The notes under the pieces were generated by a model that searched no databases, was not told the DNA's origin, and worked only from the letters and a program-made list of their open reading frames with translations. Source: DASWJZ01 sp963814905 (GTDB lineage: Bacteria > Pseudomonadota > Alphaproteobacteria > Rhizobiales > Afifellaceae). From it: a stretch of DNA of 64,000 nucleotides. Shown piece after piece: positions 47,601 through 55,211 of this stretch. Within the stretch, counting starts at the first letter, position 1, and each line of letters begins with the position of its first letter. The translations under genes were made by a program, and so were the position numbers. The stretch lies in contig CAWFEM010000015.1 in NCBI GenBank assembly GCA_963814905.1, positions 496,001 to 560,000 of the forward strand, in the 5' to 3' direction.

Positions 47601-48158
47601 GATCAGCCCGTAATCGACGATGTCCTGCAGCCCGGCGGGGTTCAGGATCGGAATCATCGCATCGACGAAGGCGAATTCCGACTGGTGCGCCGTGGTGGAG
47701 CTTTCGCAGGTGTGATCGTCGCCCATCAGCGCCAGCACGCCGCCATTGGGCGACGTGCCGTCGAAATTGGCGTGGCGCAGCGCATCGCCCGACCGGTCGA
47801 CACCCGGTCCCTTGCCGTACCAGATGCCGAAGACGCCGTCATAGCGCCCCTCGCCGTGAAGCTCCGCCTGCTGCGAGCCCCACACGGACGTCGCCGCGAG
47901 GTCTTCGTTCAATCCCGGCTGGAAGACGATGTCGTTCGCCTTGAGAAGGGCTCCCGCCCGCCAGAGCTGGAGATCGAGCCCGCCGAGCGGCGAGCCGCGA
48001 TAGCCCGAAACGAAGCCCGCGGTATTGAGGCCGGCGGCGCGGTCGCGCGCCTTCTGCATCAGCGCCAGGCGAACGATCGCCTGCGTGCCGGAAAGGAAGA
48101 CACGTTCCTTTTCCAGATCGTATTTGTCGTCAAGCGTTACGCCGCGGCGAGCCATCAA
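44697..48158 (-). CDS. Indolepyruvate ferredoxin oxidoreductase family protein (fused alpha-beta type)
   Basis: A 1153-residue fused enzyme. The N-terminal part (SGYRGSPLGGLDLQLWR; GVLALMGDDHTCESSTT) is the pyruvate-ferredoxin-type domain, followed by a thiamine diphosphate domain with ALWMDRRTEGFTQMGAEG and GDGTWGHSGSLALRAA, a ferredoxin-like cluster motif VCEGCGDCGVKSNC and SCNKDYSCLQGFCP, and a C-terminal gamma-type domain beginning ILITGVGGTGIVTVGAV. These bacterial fusions oxidise aromatic or branched 2-oxo acids to acyl-CoA with electrons passed on to ferredoxin, ETF or similar. The substrate is not deducible. The full length is intact with no frameshift. Confidence 0.9.
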   Translation of the reverse strand: MMARRGVTLDDKYDLEKERVFLSGTQAIVRLALMQKARDRAAGLNTAGFVSGYRGSPLGGLDLQLWRAGALLKANDIVFQPGLNEDLAATSVWGSQQAELHGEGRYDGVFGIWYGKGPGVDRSGDALRHANFDGTSPNGGVLALMGDDHTCESSTTAHQSEFAFVDAMIPILNPAGLQDIVDYGLIGYALSRFAGTWVGIKCVKDTVESTGAIDSAFDRVKVVIPDFDMPPGGLNIASGRHALEKEELLHRFRRPAALAFLRENGLDRIMMGGGPKPRLGIVSLGKSWLDTLGALDLLGIDEKRAADLGLRLYKVAAPWPLEPHGMNRFAAGLETILVVEEKRSLVETQLKEQLYGRADAPMVIGKKDQENRVLLPAWGALDANQIAIIIGRRILAYAEDSEVAARLKQLEHAQAILATTEDIGVRVPHFCSGCPHNTSTRVPEGSRAYAGIGCHYMALWMDRRTEGFTQMGAEGANWIGEAPFSERGHVFQNIGDGTWGHSGSLALRAAAASGVNITYKILYNDAVAMTGGQPVEGGLTVDIVARQAAADGAKRIALVTDDPHKYPESAEWPAGLTIHHRAELDEVQELLREVKGVSVLIYDQTCAAEKRRRRKRGLEPDPDKRVVINTLVCEGCGDCGVKSNCVSIQPLDTEFGRKRRIDQASCNKDYSCLQGFCPSLVTVHGGKLKAGTAMATDSLPPVPEPAIAPPARTEGILITGVGGTGIVTVGAVIGMAAHLDGLGVGVIDMAGLAQKGGAVSIHMRIGPTPGSIHAIRIGAEEADVVLGCDIVVAGSRKALAAIRPGESKVFVNLHETYPGDFTRDTDFTLPTRRLKRAIEERVGAERAHFVEAERLAAALVGDAIATNMLMVGFAWQQGGLPISRESILEAIRLNGVAVDMNVAAFEWGRRAAFDLGGTEAAAGILIDPMWPSLEETVARRAAFLADYRSARYAARYKARVEKIAAAELRVTPGETALATEVAHSLFKLMAIKDEYEVARLFTDGSFERQLKQEFESWERLEFHLAPPLFAKRDRHGHLVKKDYGQRMMRAFRLLARLKFLRGTIADPFSWTRERRWERKLLRDYLATLDTIEAKLSAANSGIAVVLAGYPRKIRGYGHVKEAQARPALAERERLLQAFQMPGRQPTTLAEAAE

Positions 48159-48293
48159 AACCGGGCCATCAAGCCTCCGAGCGTCGCATCATGCAACGCG
48201 CCTCAGCTGAATCTGGCGACAGCACCGCCGGATTGCCACCGAATTTGCAGCGTAATCGCAAGAATTTGCTGATTTCGGCCGCCTGTCCGGTCG

Positions 48294-48838
48294 TTAGTGA
48301 TCGTCGTTAGGCTTGCCGGAATCGGGCGGATGCCGGAAGATCGCCGGCGGAAACGGCGTCGTGCTCTTATCGATGTTGGTCTGATAACCCGGCCCGATGG
48401 CGAGCGGCCGATCCGGCAGGACCGACTGGTCGACGTCCGACTTGTAGTCCTTCTCAATTTTCAGGATCTCCGTTCCGTCGGCTCCGCGAAGAACCACGGT
48501 GACACGGTAGGGAACGCCCTTCTTCACGCCGTGGACCGGCGGCGTCTCGAATTGGATGCGGCCGCCGCCGCGCGCCGGGCGGCTGAGCACGATGGGCGGA
48601 CCGCCCGCCGGGTCTTCGAAGGTCGCCTCGATCGTCGCGCCGGGCGGCGGGTCGCGCCGCGGCAGGAGCACGACGGCGTAGGTCGCCGTGGCGTTGCGGT
48701 AGTTGAAGAGGAAGCCGCCGCCGGCAAGGTCGAGATAGTGGCTCTTGTCGACGCAGCCAGCGAGCAGGAAAAGACAAACGCAACAAACCCAAAAAGCCGC
48801 ACGCCCGCGCTCCGTCCCGTGTTTCTGAACCCCGACAT
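48294..48838 (-). pseudogene. Hypothetical lipoprotein, one frameshift near 48768
   Basis: The ATG at 48838 starts SGFRNTGRSAGVRLFGFVAF, clearly the start of a signal peptide, but that frame soon turns Ser/Ala-rich. The other frame, entered after one added base in the T-run cttttcc, supplies a perfect lipobox (FLLAGC) and continues VDKSHYLDLAGGGFLFNYRN through YAVVLLPRRDPPPGATIEAT to the stop at 48294. Together they make about 181 residues. The family is unnamed; the second part looks like a small beta-rich domain. I consider the break a probable one-base deletion in a homopolymer. It is convergent with nothing nearby and precedes the oxidoreductase gene. Confidence 0.7.
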
Positions 48839-49025
48839 TCTACCAGCGCCGAATCCGGGCAGCGATGGAAAAAGTCCGATGCGCGACCGCCATGATTGCG
48901 TTCATGCTTGCCTTCGCCGGCTTCGCATCGCACGCTGAGCGCGGGCGCGAAGTCGACTCCAAGATTGGCCAGCGCCTGTCAAGAAGAACAGCATCGCGCT
49001 TCGCGCGGGGGTTGGAAACGCCCGG

Positions 49026-49634
49026 ATGAAAGCATTGCACGCGGTCAGCCGCGCGATCGACCGTACGACTGCATTTCTCGGCCGTGCGGTCTCGTGGCTG
49101 ATCCTTGTCGCGGTCCTGGTCAGCGCCGGAAACGCCGCGATCCGCAAGGCGTTCGACATGTCCTCCAACGCCTGGCTCGAGCTTCAATGGTACCTGTTCG
49201 GCGCCGTCTTCATGCTCGCGGCGGCCTACACCCTGCAACGCAACGAGCATGTCCGCATCGATATCCTGACCCAGGCGCTCAAGAAGCGCACGCGCGATTG
49301 GATCGACCTCTTCGGTCACGTCTTCTTCCTATCCCCCTTCGTCGGGCTCATGGCCTACCTGTCGTGGCCGTTCTTCCTGCGCTCGCTCCAATCCGGGGAG
49401 CACTCCGCGAATGCCGGCGGCCTCATATTGTGGCCTGCCAAGGCGCTCGTTCTCGCCGGGTTCGTGACCCTTTGCGCGCAAGCGCTTTCGGAGATCATCA
49501 AGCGCGTCTTGGTGCTTGCCGGGGCGATCGAAGAGGAGACGCCGGAGCACCACCTGCCGCCGATCATCGAGGACATGGAAGAGGCCGACGCAATGAGCCG
49601 CATGCCCGGCCATGACGACGAGGGCGGGCGGTGA
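49026..49634 (+). CDS. TRAP transporter small permease (DctQ)
   Basis: 202 residues with four membrane helices: LGRAVSWLILVAVLVSAGNA, FGAVFMLAAAYTLQ, WIDLFGHVFFLSPFVGLMAY and AKALVLAGFVTLCAQALS. The Asn/His-rich loop RNEHVRIDI is typical of DctQ. The C-terminal 45 residues are acidic and cytoplasmic, longer than in most family members. It forms the membrane complex with DctM, whose start overlaps its stop (GTGA at 49631). The binding protein gene is 1.9 kb downstream on the opposite strand. ATG 49026 is the first in-frame start with a plausible upstream region. Confidence 0.9.
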   Translation: MKALHAVSRAIDRTTAFLGRAVSWLILVAVLVSAGNAAIRKAFDMSSNAWLELQWYLFGAVFMLAAAYTLQRNEHVRIDILTQALKKRTRDWIDLFGHVFFLSPFVGLMAYLSWPFFLRSLQSGEHSANAGGLILWPAKALVLAGFVTLCAQALSEIIKRVLVLAGAIEEETPEHHLPPIIEDMEEADAMSRMPGHDDEGGR

Positions 49635-51448
49635 CCGACCTCCTCGCCCAGAACCTCGCGCCGATCATGTTCATCAGCGTGATGGCGATGCTCTTGCTCG
49701 GCTATCCGGTGGCGTTCACGCTTGCCGCCGGCGGCCTGCTCTTCTTCGTTATCGGAGTCGAGGTGGCGCATGTCGCGCCGGACGAGATCACGCTCTTCTG
49801 GCCGCTGCTGCAGGCCAATCCGGAACGCGTCTTCGGCGTGATGAGCAACGACACGCTGCTCGCCATCCCCTTCTTCACCTTCATGGGGATCGTCCTGGAA
49901 CGCTCGCGCATGGCGGAGGATCTGCTCGAGACGATCGGGCAGCTTTTCGGGCCGGTGCGCGGCGGCCTCGCCTTCGCGGCGGTGGTGGTCGGGGCGCTGC
50001 TCGCCGCCACCACCGGCGTCGTCGCCGCTTCGGTGATCGCCATGGGGCTGATCTCGCTCCCGATCATGACCCGCTACGGCTATGACAACCGGCTGTCCAC
50101 CGGCACCATCGCCGCCGCCGGCACGTTGGCGCAGATCATTCCGCCTTCGCTCGTTCTCATCGTGATGGCCGACCAGCTCGGCCGCTCCGTCGGCGACATG
50201 TATCTCGGCGCCATCTATCCCGGGCTGATCCTGATCGGTCTCTACTGCCTCTACGTCCTCGCGGTCACCGTGTTCCGCCCCGCGGCCGCGCCCGCCCTTC
50301 CCGCGGCCGCGCGTACGCTTGGCGGCGGCGTCATTTCACTGATCGCGATCCTTGTCGCCGCCATCGCGATCCATCTCGCTGCCTACCACTTCCTCTTCAC
50401 GGAGATGCGCTACGAGACGCGGCTGGTCTCGTCGGCGACGCTGGCGACGTTGCTCGCCTACGGCTTCAGCCTGGCCAACCGCTTCTTCAAGCTCGGCCTC
50501 CTGTCGCGGCTTGCCGAGCAGGTGGTGATTGTGCTGATCCCGCCGCTGGCGCTGATCTTCCTCGTCCTCGGAACGATCTTCCTCGGCATCGCCACGCCGA
50601 CGGAGGGAGGCGCCATGGGCGCGACCGGCGCCCTGGCGCTCGCCTTCGTAAAGCGCCGCCTGAGCTTCACGATGCTCAAGCAGGCGCTCGATTCCACCAC
50701 CAAGCTCTCCGCTTTCGTGATGTTCATCCTGATCGGAGCGCGCGTCTTCGGTCTGACCTTCTACGGCGTCAACGGCAATGTCTGGATCGAGGAGCTGCTT
50801 CTCGCGCTGCCCGGCGGCGAATACGGGTTCATCATCGTCGTCACGATCATTGTCTTCATCCTCGGCTGTTTCCTCGATTTCTTCGAGATCGCCTTCATCC
50901 TGATTCCGCTGCTCGCGCCGGTCGCCGAGAAACTCGGCATCGATCTGATCTGGTTCGGGATCATCCTCGGAATCAACCTGCAGACGTCGTTCCTGACGCC
51001 GCCTTTCGGATTCGCGCTCTTCTACCTGCGCTCGATCGCGCCGACGCGCGAATGGTTCGACAACGTCTCCGGCCGCACGTTCCAGCCGATCCGCACCGTC
51101 GAGATCTATCGCGGTGCGCTGCCCTTCATCGTCATTCAGGCGCTGATGATCGGGCTCGTCATCGCGTTTCCGAAGCTCGTCACCCACTACAAAGGCGCAG
51201 GCACAGGCATCGAGCCAAACAATATCCAGATCGAAATGCCGCCGCTCGGGAATGGCGGGATGGAGCTTCCGCCATTCGGCGCGCCGCAGGGCACCGGCAG
51301 TCCCGTGAACGGCGATAACGGAATGCAATTGCCGGCGCTTGGCCTGCCGCCGCCGACCTTCGGCGGCACCGGATCGGGGGGCGGGACGGGGGGCGTGAAC
51401 CCACCGCCGCCGGCGGTCGACCTGTCGCAACCGCCAAAGGTCGAATAG
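49631..51448 (+). CDS. TRAP transporter large permease (DctM)
   Basis: 605 residues with a GTG start overlapping dctQ. About 12 membrane helices; the motif AATTGVVAASVIAMGLISLP and GTLAQIIPPSLVLIVMADQLG are family signatures, as is TPTEGGAMGATGAL in the second half. A central insert (AAAPALPAAARTLGGGVISL to FKLGLLS) makes it longer than the normal 430, and the C-terminal 75 residues form a Gly/Pro tail with two similar units (NGGMELPPFG and NGMQLPALG). It exchanges sodium for organic acids. The oversized version matches the TakP-like carboxylate subgroup. Confidence 0.9.
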   Translation: MTDLLAQNLAPIMFISVMAMLLLGYPVAFTLAAGGLLFFVIGVEVAHVAPDEITLFWPLLQANPERVFGVMSNDTLLAIPFFTFMGIVLERSRMAEDLLETIGQLFGPVRGGLAFAAVVVGALLAATTGVVAASVIAMGLISLPIMTRYGYDNRLSTGTIAAAGTLAQIIPPSLVLIVMADQLGRSVGDMYLGAIYPGLILIGLYCLYVLAVTVFRPAAAPALPAAARTLGGGVISLIAILVAAIAIHLAAYHFLFTEMRYETRLVSSATLATLLAYGFSLANRFFKLGLLSRLAEQVVIVLIPPLALIFLVLGTIFLGIATPTEGGAMGATGALALAFVKRRLSFTMLKQALDSTTKLSAFVMFILIGARVFGLTFYGVNGNVWIEELLLALPGGEYGFIIVVTIIVFILGCFLDFFEIAFILIPLLAPVAEKLGIDLIWFGIILGINLQTSFLTPPFGFALFYLRSIAPTREWFDNVSGRTFQPIRTVEIYRGALPFIVIQALMIGLVIAFPKLVTHYKGAGTGIEPNNIQIEMPPLGNGGMELPPFGAPQGTGSPVNGDNGMQLPALGLPPPTFGGTGSGGGTGGVNPPPPAVDLSQPPKVE

Positions 51449-51460
51449 CGCGAAAAGAAA

Positions 51461-51487
51461 ACCCCGGCGCGGAAGCCACGCCGGGGC
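51461..51487 (-). terminator. Terminator between the TRAP permease and binding-protein genes
   Basis: An 8-bp stem CCCCGGCG / CGCCGGGG with a 9-nt loop; on the minus strand it is followed by TTTTCTTTT. It may serve both converging genes. Confidence 0.78.
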
Positions 51488-51509
51488 CGATTTCACCCGT
51501 CGCGGACGG

Positions 51510-52616
51510 TCAGAGCGTGCCGTTGCGCTGCTGCACCATCATGAAGGTGTCGAAGGTGTATTCGGTGAACTGCTCCCACAGATAAGCGTTCTTCTTGAAT
51601 TCCAGCTGGTTGTCGTAGACCTTCTTGAACGTTGCGTCGCTGGCATTGAGCTCCGCGTAGGTATCGAGCGCGGCCTTGTAGCAGGCGTTCAGGATTTCCG
51701 GGCTGAACGGCCTGAGCTGCGCGCCATTGGCGACCAGGCTCCTCAGCGCGGTCGGGTTCTTGTAGTCGTAGTTGGCGAGCATGTCGCAGTTCGCCGCCTG
51801 GCAGGCCGAAGTCACGACGGCCTTGTACGATGCCGGCAGTTCATCCCACTTCGCCTGATTGACGAAGACATGCAGCGCCGAGCCCGGCTCCCACCAGCCC
51901 GGATAATAGTAATACTTCGCCACCTTGTAGAACCCGAGCTTCTCGTCGTCATAAGGCCCGACCCATTCCGTGGCATCGATCGTGCCCTTCTCAAGGGCGG
52001 GATAGATGTCGCCGCCGGGGATGGACTGCGGGACGACGCCCAGCGCGGAAGCGATCTTGCCGGCGAAACCGCCGATGCGCATCTTGAGGCCGCTCAGATC
52101 GGCAACCGTGTTGATCTCCTTGCGGAACCAGCCGCCCATCTGAGCGCCGGTGTTGCCGCAGGGAAGCGCGTAGATGCCCTGCGTCGCATAGAACTCGTTC
52201 AGGAGATCGTTGCCGCCGCCATAATAGAACCAAGCGTTCATCTGGCGCGCATTGAGGCCGAACGGTATACCGGTGCCGAAGGCAAAAGTCGGGTCTTTGC
52301 CCCAGAAATAGTAGGAGGCCGTGTGCGCCATCTCGACGGTCCCCGCCGCCGTCGCGTCGACGACCTGCAGGGGCGGGACGATCTCGCCGCCGGCGAATGT
52401 CTGGATCGTGAAGTTGCCGTCCGTCAATTCCTTGACGAAGTTCGACATCGTCTCGGCGGCTCCGAAGATGGTGTCGAGCGCCTTCGGGAACGACGAGGCC
52501 AGCCGCCACGTGATTTTTGGCATCGACTGTGCGATGGCCGGGGCGGCGAGCGTCGAAGCCCCTGCCAGAGCACCGGTCGCAAGACCGGCCTTGCGAATGA
52601 AAGTGCGACGATCCAT
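51510..52616 (-). CDS. TRAP transporter substrate-binding protein (DctP/TakP type)
   Basis: 368 residues from ATG 52616, chosen because a GGGAGG site lies eight bases before it; the codon at 52622 is too close. The N terminus carries a twin-arginine signal (DRRTFIRKAGLATGALAG). The mature domain has the TRAP pattern: ITWRLASSFPKALDTIFGAA, GTVEMAHTASYYFWGKDP, FAGKIASALG and WVGPYDDEKLGFYKVAKYYY, closest to alpha-keto-acid binding TakP proteins by memory. It likely delivers a carboxylate to DctQM. The Tat-type signal suggests folding before export. It is oriented tail to tail with dctQM, an unusual layout. Confidence 0.88.
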   Translation of the reverse strand: MDRRTFIRKAGLATGALAGASTLAAPAIAQSMPKITWRLASSFPKALDTIFGAAETMSNFVKELTDGNFTIQTFAGGEIVPPLQVVDATAAGTVEMAHTASYYFWGKDPTFAFGTGIPFGLNARQMNAWFYYGGGNDLLNEFYATQGIYALPCGNTGAQMGGWFRKEINTVADLSGLKMRIGGFAGKIASALGVVPQSIPGGDIYPALEKGTIDATEWVGPYDDEKLGFYKVAKYYYYPGWWEPGSALHVFVNQAKWDELPASYKAVVTSACQAANCDMLANYDYKNPTALRSLVANGAQLRPFSPEILNACYKAALDTYAELNASDATFKKVYDNQLEFKKNAYLWEQFTEYTFDTFMMVQQRNGTL

Positions 52617-52772
52617 TACCATTTCCTCCCGAGTGTTTTGCTTGCGAAGGACGGTTGCATGCAGTCGCGGCGATTGTCCAGTGCGGCGGATTGCTTGGTG
52701 AAAGAGACAATACCCGCAGCTTCGCGGTAGCATCGTGAATGCTCAAATTTTCGGCAGCATGAAGAAGGACCC

Positions 52773-53534
52773 ATGACGCCTCTGATCCTCCTCCCAACCG
52801 ACATCCGGCTTGTCGACGGCTATGTCTGGCATGGCGCGGTCGCCACTTATCTGAAAGCCGTCGCCACGGTCGGCGCCTCGCCACTGCTTCTGCCGAGCCT
52901 CGGAGACGAACTCGACCTCGCCGCGATCCTGTCGCGCGTCGATGGCGTTCTTCTGACAGGGGCGCGCTCCAATGTGCACCCGTCGCTTTATGGCGAGGCA
53001 CCGTCGGAGCGCCATGAGCCCTACGATGCCGACCGCGATGCCACGACGATGAAGCTGATCCCGCTCGCGCTTCGGCTCGGCGTGCCGCTCCTCGCCATCT
53101 GCCGGGGGTTCCAGGAGCTGAACGTCGCGCTCGGCGGCACGCTCGTCGCGGAGGCGCAGGAACGGCCCGGTAGCCTCGACCACCGCGCGCCGGTCGGGCT
53201 GCCGAGCGACGAGCGCTTCAAGCTCGCGCACACGATCGATCTTGAGGCGGACAGCAAGCTCGCCACGCTGCTCGGCGCCCGCTGCATCGAGGTGAACTCC
53301 GTGCATCGCCAGGCGATCGGCGAATTGAGCCCGCGTCTTGCCGTGGAAGGACGCGCGCCCGACGGTACGATCGAGGCGGTGCGCGTGAAGGGTGCTTCCG
53401 CCTTCGCCATCGGCGTCCAGTGGCACCCCGAATACTGGGCCGCGACGGACCCGGCGTCGGGCGCAATCTTCCGTGCCTTCGCCGACGCGGCACGTCAGCG
53501 TGCGGCGCGCAGCCTGCCGCTCGCGGCCGAGTGA
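52773..53534 (+). CDS. Gamma-glutamyl-gamma-aminobutyrate hydrolase-like protein (peptidase C26)
   Basis: 253 residues. The class I glutamine-amidotransferase elbow is LLAICRGFQELNVALGG with Cys nucleophile; the His and Glu are in GVQWHPEYW; the loop LLTGARSNVHPSLYG is a feature of PuuD-like enzymes. These cleave gamma-glutamyl amide bonds in putrescine or related catabolism. It begins after an AAGAAGGACCC sequence. The stop at 53534 overlaps the region of the nitrile hydratase alpha start by only two bases' distance, suggesting an operon of four genes. A role in amide or amine metabolism would fit but is inferred. Confidence 0.88.
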   Translation: MTPLILLPTDIRLVDGYVWHGAVATYLKAVATVGASPLLLPSLGDELDLAAILSRVDGVLLTGARSNVHPSLYGEAPSERHEPYDADRDATTMKLIPLALRLGVPLLAICRGFQELNVALGGTLVAEAQERPGSLDHRAPVGLPSDERFKLAHTIDLEADSKLATLLGARCIEVNSVHRQAIGELSPRLAVEGRAPDGTIEAVRVKGASAFAIGVQWHPEYWAATDPASGAIFRAFADAARQRAARSLPLAAE

Positions 53535-53536
53535 CC

Positions 53537-54172
53537 ATGTCGGCGCACGATCACGACCACGATCACGCCCACGAGGCCTCGCATCTCGACGAGGTCGAGC
53601 TGCGGGTGCGCGCACTGGAGACGCTGCTCGTCGAGAAGGGCTACGTCGATCCCGCCGCGCTCGACGTCTTCATCGAGACCTATGAGACGAAGGTCGGTCC
53701 GCGCAACGGCGCCAAGGTGGTGGCGAAGGCCTGGGCCGACCCGGCTTTCGGCGATTGGCTCTTCAAGGACGCAACGGCGGCGATCGCCTCGCTCGATTTT
53801 TCCGGCCGCCAGGGCGAGCACATGGTGGCGGTGGCGAACACGCCCGACACGCACAACATGGTCGTTTGCACGCTCTGCTCCTGCTACCCGTGGACCGTGC
53901 TCGGCCTGCCGCCGGTCTGGTACAAGTCGCCGCCCTATCGCTCGCGCGCGGTGATCGATCCGCGCGGCGTGCTCGCCGATTTCGGCGTGCGCCTGCCGGA
54001 GGCGACGAAGATCCGCGTCTGGGATTCCACCGCTGAGGTCCGCTACCTGGTCGTCCCCATGCGGCCCGCCGGGACCGAGGGCTTGAGCGAAGACGCACTC
54101 GCCGCGCTCGTCACCCGCGATTCCATGATCGGCACCGGCTTGCCGAAGGCGCCCCGGTCGATCGCGCCATGA
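53537..54172 (+). CDS. nthA: Nitrile hydratase alpha subunit, cobalt type
   Basis: 211 residues. The metal claw VVCTLCSCYPW gives Cys111, Cys114 and Cys116 and has Thr after the first Cys, the marker for non-corrin cobalt enzymes (iron types have Ser). VLGLPPVWYKSPPYRSRAV and FGVRLPEATKIRVWDST complete the fold. A His/Asp-rich N terminus (SAHDHDHDHAHEASHLDE) could bind metal. It converts nitriles to amides as an alpha-beta dimer. The ATG at 53537 lies two bases after the preceding stop. The next gene overlaps by ATGA. Confidence 0.95.
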   Translation: MSAHDHDHDHAHEASHLDEVELRVRALETLLVEKGYVDPAALDVFIETYETKVGPRNGAKVVAKAWADPAFGDWLFKDATAAIASLDFSGRQGEHMVAVANTPDTHNMVVCTLCSCYPWTVLGLPPVWYKSPPYRSRAVIDPRGVLADFGVRLPEATKIRVWDSTAEVRYLVVPMRPAGTEGLSEDALAALVTRDSMIGTGLPKAPRSIAP

Positions 54173-54829
54173 ACGGGCCGCACGATCTCGGCGGCGCGCA
54201 CGGCTTCGGCCCGATTGTCGCGGAGCCTGACGAGCCGTGGTTCCATGCCGAGTGGGAGCGCCGCGCCTTCGCGCTGACGCTCGCCATGGGCGCCACCGGC
54301 GCCTGGACGCTCGACATGAGCCGCCAGGCGCGCGAGCGCATCCCGCCGGCCGACTATCTCGCATCGACCTATTACGAGATCTGGTTGAAGGGCCTGGAAC
54401 GCCTCCTCGTTGAGCACGACCTGGCGACCGCAGAGGAGATCGCCACCGGCCACAGCCTGAGTCCGCCAGCCGACGTGCCCCGCAAAGCGATAGCCGCGAC
54501 CGTACCGGCGGCGCTCGCCAAGGGTGCGCCGACGGAGCGCGAGCCGGCCGCGCCGGCGCGCTTCAAGATCGGTGATGCGGTGCGCGCCAAAGTCATGAAC
54601 CCGGTCGGCCATACCCGGCTTCCGCGTTACGTGCGCGGGCCGAAGGGGCCGGATCGCGGCCGTCCATGGCGTGCATGTCTTCCCGGACGCGAGCGCCGCC
54701 GGCCGCGGCGAGGACCCGCAATGGCTCTATTCCGTCGCCTTCGAAGCGCGCGAGCTCTGGGGCGAGGAGGCGCGCGCCGGCGATGAGGTCAGGATCGACC
54801 TCTGGGAGCCCTATCTTGAGCCCGTCTGA
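54169..54829 (+). pseudogene. nthB: Nitrile hydratase beta subunit, one frameshift near 54650
   Basis: The reading frame from ATG 54169 (NGPHDLGGAHGFGPIVAEPD) gives the beta-subunit N-terminal domain, ARERIPPADYLASTYYEIWL, and the start of the C-terminal barrel (FKIGDAVRAKVMNPVGHTRL). After GPKG an extra C (ggggccgg, 54645-54652) shifts the frame. The correct frame then gives RIAAVHGVHVFPDASAAG and VAFEARELWGEEARAGDEVR, ending at 54829, total about 219 residues. Alpha and accessory genes on both sides are intact. One-base sequence error is the likelier cause. The accessory gene start overlaps its end by 14 bases. Confidence 0.85.
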
Positions 54830-55211
54830 GGGCGCGCCGGCCGCGCATCGCGCCGCGCTCGCCGGAGCGCTTCAGGACGTCGCCTCGATCCCGCGCGACG
54901 CCGACGGCCCGGTCTTTCCCGCGCCGTGGGCGGCCCGCGCCTTCGCGCTCGCCGTTGCGCTGAACGAGCGCGGCGTCTTCACCTGGGACGAATGGTCGAG
55001 GTCGCTCGGGCCGAAAGTCGCCGTCGAGACCGCCGCCGATCCGGCCGACCCGGAGGCCTATTGGCGGGCCTGGCTTTCCGCGCTTGAAACGGTGCTCGCT
55101 GACAAGCAGGTCGCGGCGGGCACAGACCTCCTCGACCTGAAAGAAGCCTGGCGCGCGGCGGCGGAACGCACGCCGCACGGCCAGCCGATCGAGCTCATGC
55201 TCAAGCCATGA
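54816..55211 (+). CDS. Nitrile hydratase accessory protein
   Basis: 131 residues from a TTG start at 54816 that overlaps the beta subunit's end. The pattern PVFPAPWAARAFALAVALNERG and FTWDEWSRSLGPKVA, with EAYWRAWLSALETVLADKQ, matches the beta-subunit-like activator (P14K/NhlE type) that inserts cobalt into the alpha subunit by self-subunit swapping. It ends 11 bases inside the convergent transporter gene. Its N terminus is homologous to nthB's N domain. The start cannot be ATG; TTG is accepted because of translational coupling. Confidence 0.87.
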   Translation: MSPSEGAPAAHRAALAGALQDVASIPRDADGPVFPAPWAARAFALAVALNERGVFTWDEWSRSLGPKVAVETAADPADPEAYWRAWLSALETVLADKQVAAGTDLLDLKEAWRAAAERTPHGQPIELMLKP

